From the NCBI RefSeq assembly GCF_002077175.1, contig NZ_CP014943.1, positions 558,001-622,000 on the forward strand: a stretch of 64,000 nt of DNA, written 5' to 3'. Source of the stretch: Colwellia sp. PAMC 21821 (lineage in GTDB: Bacteria; Pseudomonadota; Gammaproteobacteria; Enterobacterales; Alteromonadaceae). Under the pieces are notes generated by a model that was not told the DNA's origin, ran no database searches, and was given only the letters and a program-made list of their open reading frames with translations. Below, piece after piece: positions 46,269 to 56,660 of the stretch (the stretch's first letter is position 1; each line of letters opens with the position of its first letter). A program made the position numbers and the translations under genes.

Positions 46269-47069
46269 TTAGTGTAATATCGTATCTGAAATTGAAATTT
46301 TATCTAGTTCCAGCTTCAATAGCTGTGCAGCTGGATCTTTTGGGCATTGCTCAACAAAGTATTGATAGTCATCATAAGCCACTTTGAAACAGTCTAATTG
46401 GTGTAATAAAAAACCACGGTCACGACGTTCAAATGGGTCATTTGGGTTAAGCGCTAAGAGCATATCAACACACTTTAACGCATCATCGTAAGCCTGTTCA
46501 CGTATAAAAGCAGCTTTAAGACTGGTGATATGTTCCAACACTAAGCTTTCTTGCTTCATTATATCGAGTGTTACTTCAAATGGGTCGCCTGAAATCTCAT
46601 TCATACGCACATCTAGCTCATGCCAATTTAGCGACTCACCCGTTACAGGATCAAATATAATGGCATAATTGTCATCGCATATAATTCTCAACATGGCTTT
46701 TTCAGGGACAAAAACAATGTCAGTTTTACAATCACAGGCATTCGCTACATAAGCAATAAGCACCGCTTTCAAGATCGGTGAGATCAGTTTATGTGCTAAC
46801 GCAGTTGATGTCTGATGTGAAATTACAGGCCAATTTTGTTGCTGATTATCAATAAAAAGTTGATCAACAAACAAGGCATTTATCAATACCTCTGCACGCT
46901 CAATTGGGTCTTCTATTTCATCAGTTTCAGCTTGGCAATAAGCCACCAGTTCATCCAATTCACTTTGAACAGCCGTTTTTTTGCCAAAAATAAACTCTTC
47001 GACTAATAAAAAAGTTTGTAGTAATTCATTTTTTTCAGATTTAATCTCTGATAACAACAATTCGTTCAT
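46269..47069 (-). CDS. sirB1: SirB1-family (transglutaminase-like/TPR) protein
   Basis: 266 residues. A transglutaminase-like N-terminal region (QLFIDNQQQNWPVISHQ, then ISPILKAVLIAYVANAC and VFVPEKAMLRI) is followed by a TPR-like C-terminal part (AAFIREQAYDDALKCVDMLLALNPNDPFERRDRGFLLHQL, in pieces). SirB1 proteins sit between prmC/sirB2 and kdsA; function unknown. The catalytic cysteine usual in transglutaminases is not obvious. Same order here, aside from the inserted DUF819 gene. Confidence 0.85.
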   Translation of the reverse strand: MNELLLSEIKSEKNELLQTFLLVEEFIFGKKTAVQSELDELVAYCQAETDEIEDPIERAEVLINALFVDQLFIDNQQQNWPVISHQTSTALAHKLISPILKAVLIAYVANACDCKTDIVFVPEKAMLRIICDDNYAIIFDPVTGESLNWHELDVRMNEISGDPFEVTLDIMKQESLVLEHITSLKAAFIREQAYDDALKCVDMLLALNPNDPFERRDRGFLLHQLDCFKVAYDDYQYFVEQCPKDPAAQLLKLELDKISISDTILH

Positions 47070-47107
47070 GCATACTCTATTAATTTTTAATACTTAATTT
47101 TAACGGC

Positions 47108-47482
47108 TTATAAGCCAGCTAAAAATACGGTTTCCTTGCTTATGGCGATACGCACAATCAGCATTATCCAACCTATAGCACCCAAAAAGCCAATAATTTG
47201 CATGGTACGATTTCGCGCTAATTTAAGGGTGTAGTAACCGGTAAAAATATAAGCAAATACGGCTAATATTTTTTCGGCTAACCATAATTGTTCACCTGGA
47301 TTTATCGACAGTTTAATCGCTAAAGCAATACCAAGACCCAGCAGTAAGGTATCGATAATATGTGGGGCAATTTTCAGCCATTTCAATGACAATTTATTTG
47401 AATTAGCTAATGTTAAAGCAAAACGAAAGGTAAACAGTAAGATACTGATCACGGCAACGGTCATATGTAAATGTTTAAGCAT
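47108..47482 (-). CDS. sirB2: SirB2-family membrane protein
   Basis: 124 residues with about four hydrophobic segments: HLHMTVAVISILLFTFRFAL, HIIDTLLLGLGIALAIKL, EKILAVFAYIFTGYYTLKL and IIGFLGAIGWIMLIVRIAI. This is the SirB2 pattern. It lies between prmC and sirB1 as usual. AAAGGAG lies 7 bases before the ATG. Role unknown. Confidence 0.85.
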   Translation of the reverse strand: MLKHLHMTVAVISILLFTFRFALTLANSNKLSLKWLKIAPHIIDTLLLGLGIALAIKLSINPGEQLWLAEKILAVFAYIFTGYYTLKLARNRTMQIIGFLGAIGWIMLIVRIAISKETVFLAGL

Positions 47483-47531
47483 GATGAACTCCTTTAAGTT
47501 TATTGTTTTTGTTATTTAATCAAATTGTTAT

Positions 47532-48422
47532 TTATACTGAGTAACAAGCCCAAGTAATTCGGTCGTTGTTACTATAATCTTTTATTGTTTCAATTTCGCT
47601 GTAAGCTAAATTCGTTAAAATTTCTTGTACAGCAATACGTTGTTCAAAGCCGTGTTCAATATATAAAAATCCACCAGGCTTTAAGAAGTTTAATGCTTGG
47701 CTAGCAATAATTTTAATGTCAGCTAAGCCGTTATCCGCTGCAACTAGTGCGGTTTTCGGCTCATACATAACATCACCTTCATTAAGATGATAGTCATGCT
47801 CATCGATATACGGTGGATTACTGACAATAATATCAAAGCGCTTCTCACGAGAAACCTCATTAAACCAATCACTTTGATAAATATTCACCTTTGATAGATG
47901 TAAATTATTGGCGTTGCTAATGGCAAGCGCTACGGCATCATGACTAAAATCAACCGCCTCTATTGTCCACTGAGGTCGCTCCGACGCTAAAGCTAACGCG
48001 ATGGCACCGGTACCTGTGCCTAAATCTAAACAGTTTAAGCTTGCGAAATCGTGATGAGACAATACAAGTTCAACCAGCACTTCGGTATCTGGACGAGGTA
48101 TTAAGGTGGCGGGAGACACTTGTAATGGTAATGACCAAAACTCGCGCAGTTTAACAATATAGGCGATGGGTTCGCCCTGAAATCTGCGCGACAATAACTC
48201 AGCAAATTGCGTAGTTTGCTCTAGTGACAACTTATGCTCAGGCCACGTTAATAAAAAACTCGGTGATTTATCAATTACAAAGCAAATTAATAGCTCAGTA
48301 TCTAATTTAGCACTGTCAGAATGAGGCAACAAAAGTTGCTCGCCAAAAGTAATTAATTTAGCCATGGTCATCGATGATAAATGCTCAACCGATAACCCTT
48401 GCCCATGTTCTGATTCAATCAC
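47532..48422 (-). CDS. prmC: Release factor glutamine methyltransferase
   Basis: Methylates the glutamine of the GGQ motif of RF1/RF2 with SAM. 296 residues; SAM motif DLGTGTGAIALALASERP and the catalytic NPPY in IIVSNPPYIDEHDY are intact. The start is GTG, overlapping the prfA stop by one base (TAGTG), so the enzyme is translated directly after its substrate RF1. Confidence 0.95.
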   Translation of the reverse strand: MIESEHGQGLSVEHLSSMTMAKLITFGEQLLLPHSDSAKLDTELLICFVIDKSPSFLLTWPEHKLSLEQTTQFAELLSRRFQGEPIAYIVKLREFWSLPLQVSPATLIPRPDTEVLVELVLSHHDFASLNCLDLGTGTGAIALALASERPQWTIEAVDFSHDAVALAISNANNLHLSKVNIYQSDWFNEVSREKRFDIIVSNPPYIDEHDYHLNEGDVMYEPKTALVAADNGLADIKIIASQALNFLKPGGFLYIEHGFEQRIAVQEILTNLAYSEIETIKDYSNNDRITWACYSV

Positions 48423-49510
48423 TAATGCTGCTCTGAAAGCTCTGCCAATAAGTCAGCCTGGCTTTCTTGCATAATTGGCTCAAGTATCAAGTGTAAATTA
48501 CCTTCCATGATCTCGTTTAAACGATAAAGTGTTAGGTTGATACGATGATCACTCATACGCCCTTGCGGGAAGTTATACGTACGAATTCGTTCAGAGCGAT
48601 CGCCACTCGCCACTAAGTTACGACGAGAAGACTCTTCGGCACTACGGCGTTTTTCATCTTCCGCTTGCTGTAAGCGCGCTTGTAAAACTGACATAGCTTG
48701 CGCACGGTTTTTATGCTGCGAGCGTTGGTCTTGACATTCAACTACCACACCACTTGGAATATGGGTAATACGAATAGCTGAATCGGTTTTATTAACGTGT
48801 TGTCCACCTGCTCCTGACGCACGGAAGGTATCTACTTTCAAATCAGCTTTATTGATTTCAATCGCTTGTGACTCTGGAATTTCAGGCATCACAACAACAG
48901 TACAAGCAGACGTATGCACACGACCTTGTGATTCTGTTTCTGGTACACGTTGTACTCGGTGACCACCAGATTCATACTTCATTTGACCGTAAACGCCAAC
49001 ACCATTAACCTTAACTACAATTTCTTTAAAGCCGCCTTGCTCGCTTATGTTGGAGTTCATTAGTTCGATTTTCCAACCTTGCTTTTCAGCATAGCGACTG
49101 TACATACGGAATAAGTCACCAGCGAAAATAGCGGCTTCATCGCCACCTGCGCCTGCGCGAATTTCAACAAAGCAATTATTATCGTCTTTAGGGTCACGAG
49201 GTAATAACAACACTTGCAGCTCGCCAGTCATTTCTTCTACCGCTTTCTTAGCCGATTTAAACTCTTCTTGCGCCATTTCACGCATATCAGGGTCTTCATC
49301 TTTGAGCATTTCTTCTGCCGTAGCAAAATCATTTTCCGCTTCTTGATAAGCATGAAAAGCAGATGTGACCACTTCTAATTGTGAGAATTCTTTTGATAAA
49401 GCTTGGAATTTTTCTTGATTGGAAATAGTTTCAGGATCAGACAATAACGCTTGAACTTCTTCAAAGCGTTCGACAAGTATCTCAAGTTTTTGGTAAACAG
49501 ATTTATTCAT
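48422..49510 (-). CDS. prfA: Peptide chain release factor 1
   Basis: Recognises UAA and UAG and releases the nascent chain. 362 residues; GGQ at 235-237 in [10 protein letters not shown], and the codon-recognition P-x-T appears as P190-E-T192. Located hemA-prfA-prmC as in most gammaproteobacteria. Its start lies 187 bases after the hemA stop, with a minus-strand TATAAT and an inverted repeat in that gap, so prfA may also have its own promoter. Confidence 0.96.
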   Translation of the reverse strand: MNKSVYQKLEILVERFEEVQALLSDPETISNQEKFQALSKEFSQLEVVTSAFHAYQEAENDFATAEEMLKDEDPDMREMAQEEFKSAKKAVEEMTGELQVLLLPRDPKDDNNCFVEIRAGAGGDEAAIFAGDLFRMYSRYAEKQGWKIELMNSNISEQGGFKEIVVKVNGVGVYGQMKYESGGHRVQRVPETESQGRVHTSACTVVVMPEIPESQAIEINKADLKVDTFRASGAGGQHVNKTDSAIRITHIPSGVVVECQDQRSQHKNRAQAMSVLQARLQQAEDEKRRSAEESSRRNLVASGDRSERIRTYNFPQGRMSDHRINLTLYRLNEIMEGNLHLILEPIMQESQADLLAELSEQH

Positions 49511-49540
49511 TAAATGATCTTATATAGTCAATAATTGATG

Positions 49541-49577
49541 AATTACCCGCGCATTATATTCCACTAAGCGGGTAATT
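49541..49577 (-). promoter_or_regulatory. Inverted repeat around a -10 upstream of prfA
   Basis: AATTACCCGC (49541-49550) and GCGGGTAATT (49568-49577) form a perfect 10-bp inverted repeat with a minus-strand TATAAT (forward 49553-49558) inside the loop. It lies between hemA and prfA and has no T-run. Confidence 0.5.
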
Positions 49578-49697
49578 TATACTAAATAGGGTTGCAATCG
49601 AGCAATATAAAGAGCTTAGCTATGAGATACAACGGGTGTGGGGTTAGCGACAGTTAATTTATTCATAGCTTATTTACGCAATTGAATAAATTAAAGG

Positions 49698-50966
49698 CTA
49701 CTTTTTATCTTCTATGTTGAAAATGTCTCGCAAGTACACAAGCCTATCTAGTTCTCCACCTTGCGCGGCAGACTGTATTGCACTTGTCGGCGCATGCATA
49801 AATTTATTGGTTAACTTAGTAGCAAGTTCGGCAATTACCGCTTCAGGGTTTTTATCGGCGGCTAATTGTTGCATGGCTTTTTCGAGCAATTGATCACGGT
49901 TATCTAAACACTGTTTACGATATGAAATCACCGTATCTTGAGTGTTTAATCCCCGCAACCATGACATAAAACTAGAGGATTGTTCCGTAACAATACCTTC
50001 AGCCATAACCGCTTCTTTACGACGATTATCTAAGTTTTTTGTAATAATATTTTGCAAGTCATCAACGGTGTAAAGAAATACGTCCTCAAGATCTGATACT
50101 TGCTCTTCAATATCACGAGGCACAGCTAAATCAACCATAAACATTGGACGGTGCTTTCTTTTCGTTAAGGCTTTTTCTACCATGCCTTTACCAATAATGG
50201 GTAAAGTGCTGGCTGTTGAACTGATCACTATATCGGCACTGGCCATCATTTCTGGAATTTGCGCCAGTGTAATAACATCGGCACCAAATTGTTTCGCCAT
50301 GTTTTCAGCGCGACTTAACGTTCGGTTAGCTACCGTAATATGACCAACATTATTTTCGTATAAATGCTTAGCCACTAACTCAATGGTTTCTCCAGCCCCG
50401 ACAAGCAAAACGCGGGTTTTGTCTAAACTAGCAAATATATGTTTTGCTAAATTAACGGCGGCAAAAGCAACAGACACAGCACTTGCGCCAATTTCGGTGT
50501 CAGTTCTAACTTGTTTAGCCACACCAAAAGTACGTTGAAAAAGGCGGTCCATAACTAACGCCATCGAGCCTGCAGCTTTGGCTTGTTTGTAGGCTTGTTT
50601 CATTTGCCCCAATATTTGCGGCTCACCAAGTACTAAAGAATCTAAACCACAAGCAACACGCATCATGTGGTTCACAGCCTGTTGGTCTTGATGCCAATAT
50701 AAACTTGGGGTTATGGTAGACGCTGGTACATTATGATGCTGTTCTAACCAACGCACTAAACGTTCTTGCGTCAGGGTTACATCACCATCTTGCACTATGT
50801 ACAACTCGGTTCGATTACAGGTAGATAAAATCGCGGCTTCTTTGCAGTCTACTGAAAGGATCAGTTCCTGCAAAGCCGAGCTCAAGTTATCAGGGTTAAA
50901 TGATATTTTTTCCCTAACAGCAACCGGAGCGGTTTTATGATTGATACCTACTGCAACTATCGACAT
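49698..50966 (-). CDS. hemA: Glutamyl-tRNA reductase
   Basis: First committed step of C5 haem synthesis: reduces glutamyl-tRNA to glutamate-1-semialdehyde with NADPH. 422 residues; catalytic cysteine C50 in ILSTCNRTELY, Rossmann RVLLVGAGETIELVAKHL and a C-terminal dimerisation helix bundle. Heads the leftward hemA-prfA-prmC series and is divergent from lolB, the common layout. The gap to lolB holds two perfect palindromes. Confidence 0.96.
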   Translation of the reverse strand: MSIVAVGINHKTAPVAVREKISFNPDNLSSALQELILSVDCKEAAILSTCNRTELYIVQDGDVTLTQERLVRWLEQHHNVPASTITPSLYWHQDQQAVNHMMRVACGLDSLVLGEPQILGQMKQAYKQAKAAGSMALVMDRLFQRTFGVAKQVRTDTEIGASAVSVAFAAVNLAKHIFASLDKTRVLLVGAGETIELVAKHLYENNVGHITVANRTLSRAENMAKQFGADVITLAQIPEMMASADIVISSTASTLPIIGKGMVEKALTKRKHRPMFMVDLAVPRDIEEQVSDLEDVFLYTVDDLQNIITKNLDNRRKEAVMAEGIVTEQSSSFMSWLRGLNTQDTVISYRKQCLDNRDQLLEKAMQQLAADKNPEAVIAELATKLTNKFMHAPTSAIQSAAQGGELDRLVYLRDIFNIEDKK

Positions 50967-51156
50967 ATGAATATATTGAGTCCAAAAAATTTAATGGCCG
51001 GCAAAGTCTGCGGCGAATGATTAATCATCTTACGGCTTATATTATACGCATTTGGTGGTTATATTGCGGCTTAATTAACAGCTTAAATGACTAATTGATC
51101 TTATTATCTGCTAGATATTGAAAAAAACCTATGATCTGCGACGAAAAATCGCGATA

Positions 51157-51186
51157 ATTTTACGTAAAATATCTTTCAATTGAAAG
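51157..51186. promoter_or_regulatory. Two adjacent perfect palindromes, hemA-lolB gap
   Basis: ATTTTACGTAAAAT (51157-51170) and CTTTCAATTGAAAG (51173-51186) are each 14-base perfect palindromes with centres 16 bases apart in the divergent spacer. They look like operator sites or a promoter architecture; no regulator is named. Confidence 0.6.
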
Positions 51187-51269
51187 CATGTAAGCTATAT
51201 GTTTTTATTATTTGTTATAGCTTCACTTGATTGGGCTAGCTTTTTCATTTCAACCACTACAGGAATGCT

Positions 51270-51896
51270 ATGTATAGTAAACAGTATAGTAAACGACTCA
51301 TTACACTATTTTTTGTTGGTATATTAAGTGCTTGTAGTAGCATCAACGACATTCCAGTCGATAAAAATCAAGTAAACCAAGATATCAATAGCCGTAATAA
51401 ACAAGTATCAAAACTCAATAGCTGGACCATAGCCGGAAAGATAGCCTTCATAAATAGTCAAAAACGCCAAAGTGCTACGCTGCATTGGCAGAAAAATGCT
51501 GCAGATAAAACCGAGTCGTTAAATTTATCGACGTTATTTGGCATTAAAGTATTAGAGCTTAATCAACTGCAAGATAATTTCACATTGGAAGTTGGCGGCA
51601 ATCATTATAATACGCAGGACTTAGACCGTTTAATCTATGAACTTACAGGCTTAAACCTACCCACTCGAGCCATGAATCATTGGCTAAAAGGCTTAGCATT
51701 TTTACCAGAAGACAAGGTGGTTTATCATGCAAAAACATTGCTTCCAGAGTCTTTAACGAGTCGTTATAACAATGAAAACTGGCTGATAAAATACACTAAA
51801 TATCATCACATTGGACCATATCAATTGGCTAAACAGCTAACGATTACGCAAGGCGATTTAAGTATAAAAATTGTCATACATTCATGGGTAGTTTAA
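51270..51896 (+). CDS. lolB: Outer-membrane lipoprotein receptor LolB
   Basis: 208 residues. Lipobox LSAC (C22) ends a signal peptide; the mature domain has NSWTIAGKIAFINSQKRQSA and LTGLNLPTRAMNHWLKG, typical LolB motifs. It accepts lipoproteins from LolA and inserts them in the outer membrane. AGGA precedes the ATG by about 5 bases. Followed by ispE after 4 bases. Confidence 0.9.
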   Translation: MYSKQYSKRLITLFFVGILSACSSINDIPVDKNQVNQDINSRNKQVSKLNSWTIAGKIAFINSQKRQSATLHWQKNAADKTESLNLSTLFGIKVLELNQLQDNFTLEVGGNHYNTQDLDRLIYELTGLNLPTRAMNHWLKGLAFLPEDKVVYHAKTLLPESLTSRYNNENWLIKYTKYHHIGPYQLAKQLTITQGDLSIKIVIHSWVV

Positions 51897-51900
51897 CGAG

Positions 51901-52767
51901 ATGACCTTGAATAACAAAACCTTCATTACATTTCCTTCACCGGCGAAACTTAACTTGTTTTTGCATATTGTCGGCCGAATGGACAGCGGTTATCACCAAC
52001 TAGAAACCGTTTTCCAGTTTCTTGATTATCACGATACTCTTGCATTTAATGTCACGGTTGATAAAAAAATAACGCTACTGACACCAATCCCTGGCGTTGA
52101 CAATGACGATAATTTAATCGTAAAAGCCGCTAAGTTATTACAAAGCTATACCAACTGTACTCAAGGTGTAGACATTAAACTAGACAAGCGATTACCTATG
52201 GGGGGTGGCTTAGGTGGAGGTTCATCAAATGCAGCGACCGTGCTGCTAGCGCTTAATGCGCTCTGGCGAACTAAGCTCGATACTGCCCAACTGGCTGACC
52301 TAGGTTTAAAATTGGGTGCTGACGTGCCAATATTTATTCATGGCTTTGCCGCATTTGCCCAAGGAATTGGCGAGCAGCTAACCCCGGCTTCGCCAAAAAC
52401 TTATTGGTACTTAGTTTCTAAACCTAATTGCAGTATTTCTACACAAAGTGTTTTTACGGCAGCAGATTTAACGCGAGATACGCCATCTATACGCTACAGC
52501 GATGAAAATATCGATAATTATCACAATGATTGTCAATCTTGGGTAATAAAACACTACCCCGAGGTTGCCAAACTACTGGCTTGGTTGATAGAATACGCGC
52601 CGTCCCAGATGACAGGAACTGGTGCGTGTATCTTTTCACGTTTTAGCTCTAAACATGACGCGTGCTACGTGCAATCTTTACTACCTACAGGTATAGAATC
52701 ATTCGTAGCCGAAGGACTAAATCAATCGCCCTTACATGCTGCAATTGCGGCAGTAAACGACAATTAA
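51901..52767 (+). CDS. ispE: 4-diphosphocytidyl-2-C-methyl-D-erythritol kinase
   Basis: GHMP kinase of the MEP isoprenoid pathway. 288 residues; N-terminal FPSPAKLNLFLHIVGRMDSGYH, ATP motif PMGGGLGGGSSNAATVLLAL and C-terminal MTGTGACIF. Starts 4 bases after lolB; followed by prs, the usual order lolB-ispE-prs. Confidence 0.96.
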   Translation: MTLNNKTFITFPSPAKLNLFLHIVGRMDSGYHQLETVFQFLDYHDTLAFNVTVDKKITLLTPIPGVDNDDNLIVKAAKLLQSYTNCTQGVDIKLDKRLPMGGGLGGGSSNAATVLLALNALWRTKLDTAQLADLGLKLGADVPIFIHGFAAFAQGIGEQLTPASPKTYWYLVSKPNCSISTQSVFTAADLTRDTPSIRYSDENIDNYHNDCQSWVIKHYPEVAKLLAWLIEYAPSQMTGTGACIFSRFSSKHDACYVQSLLPTGIESFVAEGLNQSPLHAAIAAVNDN

Positions 52768-52890
52768 GTTCGGATAAAATTAATATAAATGCCATTAAAA
52801 CTGGCAAAAATAAAATAATTTGCTGATATTTAACTTACCGTTTTATTCAGTATCGTAATTTAAATGTCAAAAGTTTCTGAGGAACTGACA

Positions 52891-53838
52891 GTGCCTGACA
52901 TGAAGATCTTTGCGGGTAACGCCACCCCTGAACTGGCCAAACAAATCGCTAATCGTCTATATATCACCTTAGGCGAAGCCAAGATTGGTAGTTTTAGTGA
53001 TGGTGAAATTAGTGTTGAAATTACTGAAAACGTGCGTGGTGCGGATGTTTTTATAATTCAATCAACTTGTGCCCCTACCAACGATAACTTAATGGAACTA
53101 ATCGTGATGATTGATGCGCTTCGTCGTGCATCAGCTGGACGTATTACTGCCGTTATGCCTTATTTTGGCTATGCTCGTCAAGACCGTCGCGTTCGTAGTG
53201 CTCGTGTACCAATCACGGCAAAAGTTGTGGCTGACTTCTTATCAAGTGTAGGCGTTGACCGTGTATTAACGGTTGATTTACACGCAGAACAAATCCAAGG
53301 CTTTTTTGATGTACCAGTGGATAACGTTTTTGGTACACCAATTTTATTAGAAGACATGCTGGCTCGTAACATTGAAAACCCAGTAGTAGTTTCTCCTGAT
53401 ATTGGTGGTGTTGTTCGTGCTCGTGCGGTGGCTAAATTATTAGATGATGCAGATCTTGCCATTATTGATAAACGTCGCCCTAAAGCTAACGTTGCACAAG
53501 TTATGCATATCATTGGTGATGTTAAGGGCCGTGATTGCTTCATCGTAGATGACATGATCGACACTGGCGGAACACTTGCAAAAGCAGCAGAAGCATTAAA
53601 AGAACACGGTGCTAAACGCGTATTTGCTTATGCAACTCACCCAGTACTTTCTGGTAATGCGGCTGAAAATTTAAGAAATTCAGTTATTGATGAAGTTGTT
53701 GTAACTGATTCAATTCCATTATCAGATGAAATTAAAGCGCTAGGTAATGTTCGTCAACTGACCTTAAGTGGTATGTTGTCTGAAGCCATTCGTCGTGTAT
53801 GTAACGAAGAGTCTATCTCTGCAATGTTTGATGCGTAA
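52891..53838 (+). CDS. prs: Ribose-phosphate pyrophosphokinase
   Basis: Makes PRPP from ribose-5-phosphate and ATP for purine, pyrimidine, histidine and tryptophan synthesis. The GTG at 52891 is chosen because GAGGA (52879-52883) lies upstream at the right distance and the resulting 315 residues equal the E. coli length; an ATG at 52864 would add nine residues with no ribosome site. Motifs [39 protein letters not shown] and [13 protein letters not shown] are all present. Confidence 0.96.
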   Translation: MPDMKIFAGNATPELAKQIANRLYITLGEAKIGSFSDGEISVEITENVRGADVFIIQSTCAPTNDNLMELIVMIDALRRASAGRITAVMPYFGYARQDRRVRSARVPITAKVVADFLSSVGVDRVLTVDLHAEQIQGFFDVPVDNVFGTPILLEDMLARNIENPVVVSPDIGGVVRARAVAKLLDDADLAIIDKRRPKANVAQVMHIIGDVKGRDCFIVDDMIDTGGTLAKAAEALKEHGAKRVFAYATHPVLSGNAAENLRNSVIDEVVVTDSIPLSDEIKALGNVRQLTLSGMLSEAIRRVCNEESISAMFDA

Positions 53839-53862
53839 GCGTTAAGCGAAAAATGTATTGAT

Positions 53863-53892
53863 AAAAAAAGCACCTTTGGGTGCTTTTTTTTA
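53863..53892 (+). terminator. prs terminator
   Basis: AAAAAAAGCACC (53863-53874) pairs with GGTGCTTTTTTT (53879-53890) around TTTG, with a long T-run; only 24 bases after the stop. Confidence 0.93.
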
Positions 53893-54135
53893 TACTTGTT
53901 AATTCCTATTCCAGTAATCAGTAGTTTAATTTACATCCAACACTTGAAGTAAAATTTAAAGATAAGTAATGGATCTCGCCCCGCTTGGGTGTTATCATGC
54001 TGCGCCTTTTTTAGCGAATTATGCTGAGTAAGTTACTTAGTTGACTGCTTAGTAAATATAAAGTTGAAAAAGGAACAGGTTGCTTTTGGTCGCAAAAAGT
54101 AACAACTTTTAATTTTTTATATAATGGATATTACC

Positions 54136-54768
54136 ATGACAGATTTATTTACATTGGATGCTGAAGTACGTACAGATTTAGGGAAAGGTGCGAGCCGCCG
54201 CCTACGTCACGCGAACAAAGTTCCAGCAATTATATACGGTGAAGGCAAAGAGCCTGTTTCTTTAACGTTAGAGCACAAAAATGTTTTCCGTGCACAACAA
54301 GAAGAAGCATTTTACTCTCACGTTTTAACGATCAACGTTGACGGCAAGCCAGTTGAGTGTCTTTTAAAAGACATGCAACGTCACCCGTTCAAGCAAGTTG
54401 TAATGCATTTAGATTTTTTACGTATTAACGCTAAAAATGCTGTACAAGTTAATGCTCCAATTCATTTCCTTAATGAAGAAGAAGCAGAGAAACTTGGTGG
54501 CACTATGGCTCACCATATGAATGAAATTGCAATTACATGTTTACCTGCTGACATTCCTGAGTACATCGAAATTGATGTTGCTCACTTAGAACTTGGTCAA
54601 ACGCTACATTTATCAGATATCACTTTACCTAAAGGCGTTACTTCTGACGAACTAGCTAAAGGCGAAGATCATGACCAAGCAGTTGTTACATTAAACGCTG
54701 CTAAAGTTGTAGTTGAAGATGAAGACGAAGACGCACCTGAAGCACCTGCAGAAGCTCCAGCTGAGTAA
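54136..54768 (+). CDS. rplY: 50S ribosomal protein L25, CTC form
   Basis: 210 residues, the long CTC (general stress protein) form rather than the 94-residue E. coli L25. The N-terminal L25 domain ([18 protein letters not shown]) binds 5S rRNA and the C-terminal TL5 domain ([17 protein letters not shown]) follows, ending with an acidic tail rich in E, D, A and P. ATG at 54136 has GGAT upstream; an ATG at 54124 has none. Terminator follows. Confidence 0.94.
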   Translation: MTDLFTLDAEVRTDLGKGASRRLRHANKVPAIIYGEGKEPVSLTLEHKNVFRAQQEEAFYSHVLTINVDGKPVECLLKDMQRHPFKQVVMHLDFLRINAKNAVQVNAPIHFLNEEEAEKLGGTMAHHMNEIAITCLPADIPEYIEIDVAHLELGQTLHLSDITLPKGVTSDELAKGEDHDQAVVTLNAAKVVVEDEDEDAPEAPAEAPAE

Positions 54769-54792
54769 TCGTTAACATTATTCACAATGAAT

Positions 54793-54837
54793 AAGCTTAA
54801 AGGGAAATGTTTTACGACATGCCCTTTAAGCTTTTTA
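54793..54837 (+). terminator. rplY terminator
   Basis: AAGCTTAAAGGG (54793-54804) pairs perfectly with CCCTTTAAGCTT (54822-54833) around a 17-base loop, followed by TTTT. Confidence 0.85.
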
Positions 54838-54910
54838 GTTTTAAATGTACTTGTTTTAAATGTATTTGAGCTTATAAACATAAGTTTCAACAACAAGAGA
54901 AAACTATTAG

Positions 54911-55495
54911 ATGGCGATTCAGTTAGTAGTCGGCTTAGGAAATCCAGGTTCCGAATACAGTAAAACCCGTCATAATGCTGGTGATTGGTTCGTTCAAGAA
55001 CTTGCTTCACGTTATAACATTTCACTAAAGCCAGAAAAAAAATATTCAGGTCTATATGGTAAAGGATTGATTGCTGGGCAATTAGTTCATCTTCTAATAC
55101 CTACCACTTTTATGAATCGTAGTGGACAGGCCGTGGCACCATTAGCCAACTTTTTTCGTATTCCCGTTGAAGATATACTCGTTGCTCACGATGAGTTAGA
55201 TATGTTACCCGGCGTTTGTAAAATCAAACAAGGTGGCGGTCACGGTGGCCACAATGGCTTGCGCGATATTATTTCGAGCATGGCTAATAACAGAGAATTT
55301 TATCGGTTACGCATTGGCATTGATCATCCAGGTCATCGCGATCGCGTTACTGGGCATGTGCTTGGAAAAGCGCCTGCAAACGAACAAAACTTAATTGACC
55401 AAGCGATAGACGAAGCTGCACGCTGTTTTGAAATTTGGCAAACAGACGATATTAAAAAAGCTCAAAATCGTCTACATTCTTTTAAAGCGCAATAA
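54911..55495 (+). CDS. pth: Peptidyl-tRNA hydrolase
   Basis: Recycles tRNA from peptidyl-tRNA that drops off ribosomes. 194 residues, family length; [21 protein letters not shown] with catalytic H21, DELDMLPG and [13 protein letters not shown] are intact. The order rplY-pth-ychF is typical for gammaproteobacteria; the ychF gene begins 32 bases after the stop. Confidence 0.96.
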   Translation: MAIQLVVGLGNPGSEYSKTRHNAGDWFVQELASRYNISLKPEKKYSGLYGKGLIAGQLVHLLIPTTFMNRSGQAVAPLANFFRIPVEDILVAHDELDMLPGVCKIKQGGGHGGHNGLRDIISSMANNREFYRLRIGIDHPGHRDRVTGHVLGKAPANEQNLIDQAIDEAARCFEIWQTDDIKKAQNRLHSFKAQ

Positions 55496-55527
55496 TGACT
55501 ATTGCGACAACATTATAGGTAAACATC

Positions 55528-56619
55528 ATGGGATTTAAATGTGGTATTGTTGGCTTGCCCAACGTAGGTAAATCAACACTTTTCAATGCGTTAACTAAAG
55601 CGGGCATTGAAGCTGCGAACTTTCCCTTTTGTACAATTGAGCCGAATACAGGCGTTGTTCCTGTACCCGACCCACGCTTAGATGCCTTAGCAAGTATAGT
55701 AAAGCCAGAACGAGTTCTTGCAACGACTATGGAATTTGTTGATATTGCCGGTTTAGTGGCTGGTGCTTCAAAAGGTGAAGGTTTAGGTAATAAGTTTTTA
55801 GCTAATATTCGTGAAACTGATGCTATTGGCCACGTAGTGCGTTGTTTTGAAAACGACAATATTATTCATGTTGCTAATAAAGTTAGTCCTATTGATGATA
55901 TAGAAGTCATCAATACTGAATTAGCTTTATCAGACATGGATACAGCAGAGCGTGCTATTTTTCGTCTAGCCAAGAAAGCTAAAGGCGGAGATCAAGAAGC
56001 TAAGTTTGAAATGCCCGTGCTACAAAAAATATTAAAACATGTCGAAGAAGGTGAAATGGTGCGTTCTTTAGAGCTGACTAAAGAAGAAAAAGCTGCCGTT
56101 GCCTACTTAAACTTTTTAACCATTAAGCCAACCATGTACATTGCCAATGTTAATGATGATGGTTTTGAAAATAACCCTTACCTTGACCAAGTTCAAGAGA
56201 TCGCGGACAAAGAAGGTGCAATCGTTGTTGCTGTTTGTGCTGAAATCGAAAGTGAATTATCTGAAATGGACGATGAAGACCGTGTTGAATTTATGGCTGA
56301 GATGGGATTAGAAGAACCTGGTCTAAACCGTGTTATCAATGCGGGTTACTCATTACTGCACTTACAAACCTATTTTACCGCAGGTGTAAAAGAAGTTAGA
56401 GCTTGGACTGTAAAACAAAATGCTACCGCGCCACAAGCAGCCGGTGTTATCCATACTGACTTTGAAAAAGGCTTTATCCGTGCAGAGGTTGTAGCCTATG
56501 ATGACTTTATCGAGTTCAACGGTGAGTCTGGTGCAAAAGAAGCGGGTAAATGGCGTTTAGAAGGCAAAGAGTATCGTGTTAAAGATGGTGACGTAGTTCA
56601 TTTTAGATTTAATGTTTAA
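55528..56619 (+). CDS. ychF: YchF/OLA1-type P-loop NTPase
   Basis: 363 residues; G1 GLPNVGKST (about 8-16), G2/G3 [17 protein letters not shown], a central helical insert, and a C-terminal TGS domain ([15 protein letters not shown] to [13 protein letters not shown]). Hydrolyses ATP rather than GTP; redox and translation-associated stress regulator. AGGT precedes the ATG. Confidence 0.96.
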   Translation: MGFKCGIVGLPNVGKSTLFNALTKAGIEAANFPFCTIEPNTGVVPVPDPRLDALASIVKPERVLATTMEFVDIAGLVAGASKGEGLGNKFLANIRETDAIGHVVRCFENDNIIHVANKVSPIDDIEVINTELALSDMDTAERAIFRLAKKAKGGDQEAKFEMPVLQKILKHVEEGEMVRSLELTKEEKAAVAYLNFLTIKPTMYIANVNDDGFENNPYLDQVQEIADKEGAIVVAVCAEIESELSEMDDEDRVEFMAEMGLEEPGLNRVINAGYSLLHLQTYFTAGVKEVRAWTVKQNATAPQAAGVIHTDFEKGFIRAEVVAYDDFIEFNGESGAKEAGKWRLEGKEYRVKDGDVVHFRFNV

Positions 56620-56631
56620 CACTTGATAAGT

Positions 56632-56660
56632 AGGCAAGTTGCTATATTCGCAACTTGCCT
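56632..56660 (+). terminator. Hairpin after ychF without T-run
   Basis: AGGCAAGTTGC (56632-56642) pairs perfectly with GCAACTTGCCT (56650-56660), an 11-bp stem with a 7-base loop, but TAAAAAA follows, so a classical T-tract is missing. It may still slow polymerase or stabilise the message end. Confidence 0.5.

Noticed and set aside
52864..52890. ATG at 52864 as the prs start
   Set aside because: No ribosome site, and GAGGA plus GTG at 52891 gives the exact family length.
56632..56660. ychF hairpin as a full rho-independent terminator
   Set aside because: There is no T-run after the stem on either strand, so it is listed only at low confidence.
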